10,182 bases of DNA, taken from an uncultured Senegalimassilia sp. (GTDB lineage: Bacteria > Actinomycetota > Coriobacteriia > Coriobacteriales > Eggerthellaceae). The position numbers were made by a program, and so were the translations under genes. A model generated the notes under the pieces. The model was not told the DNA's origin. It did not search any database and saw only the letters and a list, made by a program, of their open reading frames with translations. Below, piece by piece: positions 1 to 5,368 of the stretch. Where the stretch lies: NCBI GenBank assembly GCA_934661765.1, contig CAKUJT010000086.1:1-10182 (forward strand), read 5' to 3'. Within the stretch, counting starts at the first letter, position 1, and the number at the start of each line of letters is the position of its first letter.

Positions 1-77
1 TGCGCCCTGCGCCCTGCGCCCTGCGCCCTGCGCCCTGCGCCCTGCGCCCTGCGCCCTGCGCCCTGCGCCCTGCGCCC
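1..77. repeat. Heptamer tandem repeat, 11 perfect copies of TGCGCCC
   Basis: Eleven uninterrupted, identical copies of the 7-base unit TGCGCCC fill the window's left edge, so the true array may be longer. It is six-sevenths G+C and lies beyond the terminator of the rplA operon, with no gene seen to overlap it inside the window. Perfect short arrays like this change copy number by replication slippage. Because the unit is not a multiple of three, any reading frame crossing it would shift with copy number, but no such frame can be shown here. A polymerase or assembly artefact at a contig edge is the alternative. Confidence 0.95.
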
Positions 78-344
78 AAGCGTATCGTACCAAACCCAAG
101 TAGCGGATATGTCGTATCCGCAAATGACATCCCAAAAGAGAGAAATTTGCAGAACTGGTTACTAGCACCCGCCCGGCATACTGTGCAGGAATCGAAACCA
201 CAGGAAAGACCGATTAGCGCTTCACTGAATCGTGTTCAATTGTTTCACATTGCGTAGAACGAAGCCTGATTCACATTAGGCCACTATTACTCGCGACATC
301 CGAGCTTCCCTTCTTGATGCGATCCCTAAAGACTCAATCCACTA
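78..344. other. Intergenic stretch without a recognisable gene
   Basis: No open frame with a ribosome binding site or a recognisable product was found on either strand. The only structure noted is a perfect 7-bp inverted repeat, GCGGATA (103-109) and TATCCGC (115-121), around a 5-base loop. Neither strand has a T-run after it, so it is not a convincing terminator. Confidence 0.6.
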
Positions 345-376
345 ATACAAAAAGAGCGGCCCCGAAGGACCGCTCT
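345..376 (-). terminator. Intrinsic terminator of the rplK-rplA operon
   Basis: Read on the minus strand, AGAGCGGTCC pairs with GGGCCGCTCT (10 bp including one G-U wobble) around a stable TTCG tetraloop, followed by TTTTTGTATTAG. It lies 26 bases past the rplA stop codon. The wobble pair exists only on the minus strand, where the plus strand would have a C/A mismatch. This fixes the direction and marks the end of the operon. Confidence 0.92.
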
Positions 377-401
377 CTATTAGCTGAAATGGCTGAGATG
401 C

Positions 402-1112
402 TTATTCAGCAGCAACCGTGTAGTTCTTGTTCACGGAAGAATCAACAGCAACACCCGGGGTCATGGTGCCGGAAACGCTGACGGACTTGACGTACTTGCC
501 CTTAGCAGCAGCAGGCTTCATGCGCAGGATCTCGTCGTAAACAGCGCCGTAGTTCTCAGCGAGCTGCTCGGGAGTGAAGCTGGCCTTGCCGATGATGACA
601 TGAGCAATACCGTAACGGTCAGCGCGATACTCCACACGGCCGCCCTTGAGCTCCTTGATAGCCTGAGCAACGTTCGGGGTGACGGTGCCGAGCTTCGGGT
701 TCGGCATCAGACCGCGGGGGCCGAGGATCTTGCCCAGACGACCGACCTTGCCCATCTGGTCAGGAGTAGCAACGGCAGCGTCGAAATTAAACTCGCCAGC
801 CTGGATCTGAGCAGTCAGCTCGTCGGTACCGACGATGTCAGCGCCAGCCTCACGAGCAGCATCAGCTGCAGCGCCCTCGGCGAAAACAGCAACACGGACG
901 GTCTTACCAGAGCCGTTCGGCAGGGAGACCGTGCCACGCAGCTGCTGATCGGCCTGACGGGTGTCGATACCCAGGCGGAAGTGAGCCTCGATGGTCTGAT
1001 CGAACTTGGTGGTGGCGACTTCCTTCACCATTGCAAACGCCTCAAGCGGAGCGTAGGTGGCATCGCCGATCTTCTCGACGGCAGCGCGGTAAGCCTTGGA
1101 ATGCTTTGCCAT
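402..1112 (-). CDS. rplA: 50S ribosomal protein L1
   Basis: Ribosomal protein L1, 236 aa, the normal family length. It forms the L1 stalk of the large subunit, which moves deacylated tRNA out of the E site, and in many bacteria represses its own operon by binding mRNA. The family signature is plain at residues 121-142 ([19 protein letters not shown] and following). The start chosen is the ATG followed by [11 protein letters not shown] longer frame runs 20 codons upstream, but those residues look unlike L1, and GAAAGGA sits at the right distance from the chosen ATG. It follows rplK with a 96-base gap and is the last gene before the terminator. No rplJ or rplL follows, unlike in E. coli. Identification is secure. 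Confidence 0.97.
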   Translation of the reverse strand: MAKHSKAYRAAVEKIGDATYAPLEAFAMVKEVATTKFDQTIEAHFRLGIDTRQADQQLRGTVSLPNGSGKTVRVAVFAEGAAADAAREAGADIVGTDELTAQIQAGEFNFDAAVATPDQMGKVGRLGKILGPRGLMPNPKLGTVTPNVAQAIKELKGGRVEYRADRYGIAHVIIGKASFTPEQLAENYGAVYDEILRMKPAAAKGKYVKSVSVSGTMTPGVAVDSSVNKNYTVAAE

Positions 1113-1208
1113 GATAGTTCCTTTCGTGGTTCGTAGCGAGCTTATGCGGCTTCTAACGCAAAGCCCTTCCACTGTCCAAAATCAAATGCATCAATCGATG
1201 CGGAATTC

Positions 1209-1700
1209 TTAAGCCTCGCCCCTGAGGATAGCGGCCAGCTTCTTAGAAGGCACGTAGGTCTTCTTCATCTCGACGCCCTCGACGCGCACGCCCATGGAAC
1301 GAGCGGTACCGGCAACGATGCGCATAGCAGCATCGATGTCGTTAGCGTTCAGGTCGGGCAGCTTGATCTCAGCGATCTCGCGGAGCTGATCCTGGGTAAG
1401 GGTACCCACGAACTTCAGCTGCGGGATGCCGGAAGCGGACTTCAGACCCAGCTTCTCCTTGATCAGCACGGCCGCCGGCGGGGTCTTGCAGATAAAGGTG
1501 AAGGACTTGTCCTCGTACACCGTGATCTCGACAGGGATGATGGTGCCCTTCTGCTCCTGCGTCTGAGCGTTAAACGCCTGGCAGAACTGCATGATGTTGA
1601 CACCCTGAGCACCCAGAGCCGGGCCGACGGGCGGGGCCGGATTCGCAGCGCCAGCAGGAATCTGCAGCTTAACGAAGCCGGTAACTTTCTTCTCAGCCAT
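1209..1700 (-). CDS. rplK: 50S ribosomal protein L11, with a C-terminal extension
   Basis: Ribosomal protein L11, which binds 23S rRNA at the GTPase-associated centre and takes part in factor binding and the stringent response. The N-terminal domain shows the conserved proline-rich segment ([20 protein letters not shown], residues 21-40). The RNA-binding C-terminal domain ends with the usual GTARSMG at 131-137. Most L11 proteins stop about five residues later. This one continues for roughly 21 residues (143-163) with a basic tail containing [10 protein letters not shown]. The start has GAAAGG upstream at normal spacing. It is preceded by a 102-base gap after nusG, the position where L1-mediated autoregulation acts in other bacteria, but I could not identify an L1 site by eye. 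Confidence 0.97.
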   Translation of the reverse strand: MAEKKVTGFVKLQIPAGAANPAPPVGPALGAQGVNIMQFCQAFNAQTQEQKGTIIPVEITVYEDKSFTFICKTPPAAVLIKEKLGLKSASGIPQLKFVGTLTQDQLREIAEIKLPDLNANDIDAAMRIVAGTARSMGVRVEGVEMKKTYVPSKKLAAILRGEA

Positions 1701-1802
1701 TCTAATTACCTTTCAAAATGCTTTTGCACTATATATCTTCACAGCCTAAGGAATGAGAAGCCCCGGTCCACGCGGGCACGCCTTGAAACTGCAGAGACCA
1801 TT

Positions 1803-2333
1803 CTATATGCAGGAAACCTGATCGAACGAAAGCTCCACCGGGGTTTCACGACCGAAGATCGAAACCATGACCTTAACCTTGCCGGCATCAGGCATGACCT
1901 CAGAGACAACGCCATCGAACTCGGCCAGAGGACCGGAAACGACCTTAACGGCCTGCCCTGCCTCAAGATTGGTAGAGGTTTTCTTCGGGGCCTCATGACT
2001 AGTACGTTTCATGATCTTGTTATACTCGTCGCGAGTAAGCGGCGCAGGCTTGCTGTCAGCGCCGACGAAACCGGTCACGCCAGGAGTATTGCGAACGGCA
2101 GCCCAGCTGCGATCATCAAGCTCCATACGAACCAAAACGTAACCCGGGAAAACCTTCTTTTCGCTTTCCTTGCGACGACCGCCCTCTTTGATCTCGGTAA
2201 CGGTCTCGGTAGGAATCTCGATAGCGAAGACATTATTCTCAAGACCCATGGTTTCGATGCGGGTTTCAAGGTTCGTCTTCACCTTGTTCTCATAGCCGGA
2301 GTAGGTGTGAAGCACATACCACTTCTTCGACAT
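1803..2333 (-). CDS. nusG: Transcription termination/antitermination factor NusG
   Basis: NusG, 176 aa, a standard bacterial length. It binds the RNA polymerase clamp through its N-terminal NGN domain and affects pausing, Rho termination and transcription-translation coupling. The NGN domain opens with KWYVLHTYSGYENKVK (residues 4-19) and contains FPGYV at 62-66. The C-terminal KOW domain begins around 125 (AGQAVKVVSGPLAEFDG). The ATG follows the secE stop by only three bases (TAA GGC ATG), so the genes are likely translationally coupled. The likely ribosome binding sequence, GGGGG, lies inside the end of secE. The secE-nusG-rplK-rplA order is widely conserved. Confidence 0.97.
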   Translation of the reverse strand: MSKKWYVLHTYSGYENKVKTNLETRIETMGLENNVFAIEIPTETVTEIKEGGRRKESEKKVFPGYVLVRMELDDRSWAAVRNTPGVTGFVGADSKPAPLTRDEYNKIMKRTSHEAPKKTSTNLEAGQAVKVVSGPLAEFDGVVSEVMPDAGKVKVMVSIFGRETPVELSFDQVSCI

Positions 2334-2336
2334 GCC

Positions 2337-2771
2337 TTAAGCCCCCAATCCGGAAATCAAAAACAACAGCGGCGTGATAATGCCATTGTCAAGTACAGCA
2401 ACGTAAATGCCGAAGAAGAGAAGTGCGGCAACCACCACAACGCTCCAACGAAGAACGTCCTGACGACTGGGCCAAGTAACGCGCTTCATCTCAGCCTTGA
2501 CATCCCTGAGGAACTGAAAACGCTTCTTCTTGGGCTTAGCAGCTTTCTTCTCGGCCTTCTTTTCAACAGCCTTGCTCTGCTTAGCGTCCTTTGCGGAATC
2601 AGCAGCCTGAGAAGATTTACCGAACAGCTTCTTCTTAGGAGCTTCGGTATCAGCGCTTTCGCCCTGGGCTTGCTTCAATGCCTCGGCTGCTGCTTCGGCC
2701 TGACGAGCTTCCTTACGAGCGGCACGAGCGGCAGACGCCTTCGCACGCTGAGTTTTTGATTTCTTAGCCAT
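2337..2771 (-). CDS. secE: Preprotein translocase subunit SecE, with a long N-terminal extension
   Basis: SecE, the small clamp subunit of the SecYEG channel in the cytoplasmic membrane. The family core is the C-terminal part: the amphipathic helix FLRDVKAEMKRVTWPSRQDV (residues 87-106, with W100-P101), then one membrane segment at about 108-127. Single-span SecE proteins are often about 60 residues long. Here some 80 extra Ala-, Lys- and Glu-rich residues precede the core, probably unstructured or coiled and cytoplasmic. AAAGGA upstream of the ATG supports the start. It lies between tRNA-Trp and nusG. The 106-base gap after tRNA-Trp holds a loose inverted repeat (AGCAGC/GCTGCT), which may simply be a processing spacer. 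Confidence 0.95.
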   Translation of the reverse strand: MAKKSKTQRAKASAARAARKEARQAEAAAEALKQAQGESADTEAPKKKLFGKSSQAADSAKDAKQSKAVEKKAEKKAAKPKKKRFQFLRDVKAEMKRVTWPSRQDVLRWSVVVVAALLFFGIYVAVLDNGIITPLLFLISGLGA

Positions 2772-2877
2772 CTGATTCCTTTAGGGATCGTTTTACCTCT
2801 AAACGCCAAACAAGCAGCCTGGCATCAAGCTGCTGATCAATTTAGCAACCTGACTACAAGCTGCTCGCTATTCGAGC

Positions 2878-2954
2878 TGGCAGGCCAGGAGGGACTCGAA
2901 CCCCCAACATGCGGTTTTGGAGACCGCCGCTCTACCAATTGGAGCTACTGGCCT
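2878..2954 (-). tRNA. tRNA-Trp (anticodon CCA)
   Basis: A complete cloverleaf on the minus strand. The acceptor arms AGGCCAG and CTGGCCT pair, the anticodon stem GCGGT/ACCGC encloses loop CTCCAAA with anticodon CCA at 2918-2920, and the T-loop TTCGAGT is present. Discriminator G is followed by a genome-encoded CCA. It lies between rpmG and secE on the same strand, 23 bases from the rpmG stop, so it is probably cut from the same transcript. Confidence 0.97.
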
Positions 2955-2977
2955 ATGCCCGTGCTAACCTCTGAAAA

Positions 2978-3127
2978 CTATCGAGTTTCCTTATGCAGCG
3001 TGTGCTTCTGGCACCACTTGCAATACTTCTTCAACTCGATACGATCAGGGTTGTTCTGCTTGTTCTTCTTGGTCGTGTAGTTACGGCGCTTGCACTCCGT
3101 ACACGCCAAGGTAACCATCGTGCGCAT
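2978..3127 (-). CDS. rpmG: 50S ribosomal protein L33, zinc-binding type
   Basis: A 49-residue protein read by hand on the minus strand: starts [20 protein letters not shown], ends [16 protein letters not shown]. The two CxxC pairs (C9/C12 and C36/C39) are the zinc ribbon of the cysteine-containing form of L33, a small 50S subunit protein near the E site. Cysteine-free paralogues replace this form under zinc limitation in some bacteria; none is seen here. The start has a strong AAGGAG five bases upstream, favouring it over the ATG at codon 4. It precedes tRNA-Trp and secE, an arrangement common in Gram-positive bacteria. Confidence 0.95.
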   Translation of the reverse strand: MRTMVTLACTECKRRNYTTKKNKQNNPDRIELKKYCKWCQKHTLHKETR

Positions 3128-3180
3128 GAACTCTCCTTATAAGCCGTATTCAAACAAGCTTGAACGCATACACATGAATC

Positions 3181-3213
3181 TTAAGAAAGGGCCCGCCCGA
3201 AAGCGGGCCCTTT
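3181..3213 (-). terminator. Terminator-like hairpin between tuf and rpmG
   Basis: An 11-bp perfect stem (AAAGGGCCCGC with GCGGGCCCTTT) with a 6-base loop begins 18 bases after the tuf stop. On the minus strand it is followed by only TTTCTTAAG, counting the stem's last three T, so the U-run is weak. It may stop most tuf transcripts while letting some polymerase through to rpmG, secE and nusG. No clear promoter is visible between it and rpmG, which favours partial read-through. Confidence 0.8.
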
Positions 3214-3231
3214 AAAAGCTGCAGCTTAAAA

Positions 3232-4434
3232 CTAAGCGATGATCTTGGTCACTCGACCAGAACCAACGGTGCGGCCACCCTCACGGATAGCGAAGCGGAG
3301 GCCTTCCTCCATTGCAACCGGGTGAATCAGCTCAGCGGTGATGGTGATGTTGTCGCCAGGCATAACCATCTCAGTGCCCTCGGGCAGGTGAGCAACACCG
3401 GTAATGTCGGTGGTGCGGAAGTAGAACTGCGGACGATAGCCATCGAAGAACGGGGTATGACGGCCGCCCTCTTCCTTGGTCAGGATGTAGACCTGGCCCT
3501 CAAACTTCTGATGCGGGGTAACGCTACCAGGCTTGCAGAGAACCTGGCCGCGCTCGATGTCCTCGCGCTTGATGCCACGGAGCAGGCAGCCGATGTTGTC
3601 GCCAGCCTGAGCCTCGTCGAGCAGCTTGCGGAACATCTCGATGCCGGTGCAGACCGTGTTCTGGGTCTCCTTGATACCGACAATCTCCAGCGGGTCGTTC
3701 ACATGCAGAACGCCACGCTCGACACGACCGGTAGCAACGGTACCACGGCCGGTGATGGTCATGGTGTCCTCGACAGCCATCAGGAACGGCTTGTCAACAT
3801 CGCGCTCCGGCGTGGGGATGTAGGAGTCAACAGCGTCCATGAGCTCCCAAACCTTGTCCTGCCACTCCTTGTCGCCCTCCAGGGCCTTCAGAGCAGAACC
3901 GCGGATGACCGGGATGTCGTCTCCGGGGAACTCGTACTCGGACAGGATCTCGCGGGTCTCCATCTCGACGAGCTCGATGAGCTCCTCGTCGTCGACCATA
4001 TCGCACTTGTTCAGGAACACGACGATGTAGGGAACGCCGACCTGACGGGCGAGCAGGATGTGCTCGCGGGTCTGAGCCATGGGGCCGTCGGTAGCAGCGA
4101 TAACCAGGATAGCGCCGTCCATCTGGGCAGCACCGGTGATCATGTTCTTAACGTAGTCAGCGTGACCAGGGCAGTCAACGTGAGCATAGTGGCGAGCATC
4201 GGTCTCATACTCGATGTGAGCAATGGAGATCGTGATGCCACGCTCGCGCTCCTCGGGAGCCTTGTCGATGTTCTCGAAGGCGGTGAAGTCAGCGTGAGCA
4301 GTGCCATGGGAGCCGTCGTTCTCAGACAGCGTCTTGGAAATAGCGGCAGTCAGCGTCGTCTTACCGTGGTCAACGTGACCGATGGTGCCGATGTTAACAT
4401 GCGGCTTGGAACGCTCGAACTTCTCCTTAGCCAT
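3232..4434 (-). CDS. tuf: Elongation factor Tu
   Basis: EF-Tu, 400 aa, the GTPase that delivers aminoacyl-tRNA to the ribosome. All GTP-binding motifs are intact: GHVDHGKT (19-26), RGIT of switch I (65-68), DCPGH (87-91) with the catalytic histidine H91, NKCD (142-145) and SALK (180-183). Domains 2 and 3 follow to a normal [10 protein letters not shown]-terminus. AAGGAGG lies eight bases before the ATG, a near-perfect ribosome binding site, which also forms half of the palindrome TCCTTATAAGGA. The gene lies downstream of three tRNA genes, like E. coli tufB, rather than next to fusA; whether a second tuf exists elsewhere cannot be told. Terminator-like hairpins lie on both sides. Confidence 0.99.
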   Translation of the reverse strand: MAKEKFERSKPHVNIGTIGHVDHGKTTLTAAISKTLSENDGSHGTAHADFTAFENIDKAPEERERGITISIAHIEYETDARHYAHVDCPGHADYVKNMITGAAQMDGAILVIAATDGPMAQTREHILLARQVGVPYIVVFLNKCDMVDDEELIELVEMETREILSEYEFPGDDIPVIRGSALKALEGDKEWQDKVWELMDAVDSYIPTPERDVDKPFLMAVEDTMTITGRGTVATGRVERGVLHVNDPLEIVGIKETQNTVCTGIEMFRKLLDEAQAGDNIGCLLRGIKREDIERGQVLCKPGSVTPHQKFEGQVYILTKEEGGRHTPFFDGYRPQFYFRTTDITGVAHLPEGTEMVMPGDNITITAELIHPVAMEEGLRFAIREGGRTVGSGRVTKIIA

Positions 4435-4476
4435 GTTTCATCCTCCTTATAAGGATCGCTTTCGCGAAACGAATCT

Positions 4477-4504
4477 AAAATAAAGCGCCCGATAAATCGG
4501 GCGC
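4477..4504 (-). terminator. Terminator/attenuator hairpin between tRNA-Met and tuf
   Basis: On the minus strand, GCGCCCGA and TCGGGCGC form a perfect 8-bp stem around loop TTTA, followed by TTTATTTTAG. It begins 11 bases past the tRNA-Met CCA end and 43 bases before the tuf start. With this U-rich tail it should end many transcripts from the tRNA promoters, so tuf must rely on read-through, antitermination, or a promoter I could not find. Separate processing of the tRNAs is another role for the hairpin. Confidence 0.8.
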
Positions 4505-4515
4505 AGTGTAAGTAT

Positions 4516-4592
4516 TGGTAGCGGTGACTGGATTCGAACCAGTGACGCCACGGGTATGAACCGTGTGCTCTAACCAACTGAGCTACACCGCC
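4516..4592 (-). tRNA. tRNA-Met (anticodon CAT), probably elongator
   Basis: Complete cloverleaf on the minus strand: acceptor arm GGCGGTG pairs with CACCGCT (G-U at the first pair), anticodon stem CACGG/CCGTG, loop TTCATAC with anticodon CAT at 4556-4558, and T-loop TTCGAAT. CCA is encoded. The anticodon stem lacks the three G-C pairs typical of initiator tRNA, so it is elongator Met, or less likely the Ile2 species whose CAT anticodon is modified to read ATA. Confidence 0.95.
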
Positions 4593-4599
4593 AAAAAGC

Positions 4600-4675
<76 letters not shown>

Positions 4676-4681
4676 GAAAGA

Positions 4682-4766
4682 TGGTGGGCGCGCTAGGATT
4701 CGAACCTAGGTAGACAGAGTCAACGGGTTTACAGCCCGTCCCCTTTAACCACTCGGGCACACGCCC
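4682..4766 (-). tRNA. tRNA-Tyr (anticodon GTA)
   Basis: An 85-base class II tRNA with a long variable arm, as bacterial tRNA-Tyr has. Acceptor GGGCGTG pairs with CGCGCCC (one T-G pair), and the loop CTGTAAA holds anticodon GTA at 4730-4732. CCA is encoded. It is the first gene of the tRNA-tuf unit, about 75 bases downstream of the proximal promoter's expected start. Confidence 0.97.
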
Positions 4767-4847
4767 ATGTTTCGCTGCTTAATTCATGTGCATTTATCAA
4801 GCTGCCTGCTTGCGGATCGGTGAGAACCCGAACGCGCGAGCAGTGGA

Positions 4848-4876
4848 ATCATACGCTAGCTGAGAAACCGTGTCAA
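4848..4876 (-). promoter_or_regulatory. Proximal promoter of the tRNA-Tyr/Thr/Met-tuf unit
   Basis: On the minus strand there is a perfect -35 box, TTGACA (4876-4871), a 17-bp spacer and -10 box TATGAT (4853-4848). Transcription should start near 4841. An inverted repeat, CCGTGT and ACACGG separated by 9 bases (4868-4888 on the plus strand), overlaps the -35 box and could bind a regulator. This is the best promoter match in the window and points at stable-RNA genes, which fits. Confidence 0.85.
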
Positions 4877-5018
4877 CCCTTTACACGGCCCCGGGTGTAT
4901 CCTCTTCAAACCTTCTCAAAGCTTTGAATCCTTATCACCCGTTGCTGTAAGCTGTCCGGCTTTCCAGCAGGCGTTCCACTTCGAAGCTCGCTGTCGTAAG
5001 CTCCGCAAGCGAGGTAGT

Positions 5019-5068
5019 ATATTACGGGATAATAGACGTTGTGGCAACCCCTTTTTTCAACTTTTTTT
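5019..5068 (-). promoter_or_regulatory. Candidate distal promoter with phased A-tracts
   Basis: On the minus strand, a run of seven A and a run of six A, whose starts are 10 bases apart, lie just upstream of TTGCCA (5047-5042; five of six -35 bases). A 17-bp spacer follows, then TAATAT (5024-5019; four of six -10 bases), overlapping an alternative TATACT. Helically phased A-tracts at this position resemble an UP element or curved DNA of strong stable-RNA promoters. A leader of about 245 bases would separate it from tRNA-Tyr. The -10 is imperfect, so this is a moderate call. Confidence 0.5.
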
Positions 5069-5287
5069 AAAAGATGGGGTCTCTCTTACATGCACAGAGC
5101 TCCCCCATTCGTATGGCAGGTATTGTTTTCCCTGTTCAGCTTTATGCTGACATGACCTTGGCGTCATTTAAGCAAATCTCATTCTGTGCCCTGCCGTCCG
5201 TTACGTTATCTGTAATGGGGGCTCTGCAGCCATTGGGCCCATTACTTCCCTCCTACGGTATTGCGCGTTGCCTATCGATTACATGCT
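5069..5287. other. Intergenic region with a nested inverted repeat
   Basis: No credible gene seen. A 105-codon open frame on the plus strand from 5074 has no ribosome binding site, resembles no family I know and runs through the nlpC terminator into the nlpC coding sequence, so it is not called. The perfect 8-bp inverted repeat GTAATGGG (5212-5219) and CCCATTAC (5238-5245) encloses a shorter hairpin GGCT/AGCC (5220-5223 and 5228-5231), giving a stacked stem. Neither strand shows a T-run after it. Confidence 0.5.
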
Positions 5288-5336
5288 CTAAAACAAATCG
5301 AGGGAAGGCGTGTATGCCTTCCCTCGATTACATGCT
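5275..5336. repeat. 13-bp direct repeat flanking the nlpC terminator
   Basis: TCGATTACATGCT occurs exactly at 5275-5287 and 5324-5336. The second copy overlaps the outer arm of the terminator stem, and the first lies just beyond its U-run. The 36 bases between the copies hold most of the hairpin. The pair may mark a past local duplication or insertion, or be a leftover of recombination. Confidence 0.7.
5288..5329 (-). terminator. Intrinsic terminator of the NlpC/P60 gene
   Basis: A perfect 14-bp stem on the minus strand (AATCGAGGGAAGGC with GCCTTCCCTCGATT) around loop ATACAC, with the U-rich tail TTTGTTTTAG running from the stem end. It lies 39 bases after the hydrolase stop codon and insulates the tRNA-tuf promoters beyond it. 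Confidence 0.92.
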
Positions 5337-5368
5337 ATTCAGGATATGTCTTCTAGGGCCTATGGCGA

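Noticed and set aside
1..77. The heptamer array considered as a CRISPR array
   Set aside because: The units are 7 bases long and directly adjacent, with no spacers.
1701..1802. Possible promoter or L1-binding leader ahead of rplK
   Set aside because: TATATA is present on the minus strand but no acceptable -35 lies at the right distance, and I could not recognise the L1 mRNA site. The short hairpin CAAAA/TTTTG near the binding site is too weak.
3322..4452. A 376-codon open frame on the plus strand opposite tuf
   Set aside because: The tuf frame is certain; this antisense frame is a by-product of strong codon bias.
4767..5015. Possible T-box or other riboswitch in the leader between the two tRNA-operon promoters
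   Set aside because: No T-box core such as AGGGTGGNACCGCG, no specifier loop and no antiterminator were found. Only short, unconnected inverted repeats are present.
5041..5068. Possible plus-strand terminator, GTTGTGGCAAC followed by T-runs
   Set aside because: The stem is only 4 bp with a 3-base loop, and no plus-strand gene lies upstream. The T-runs fit better as A-tracts of a minus-strand promoter.
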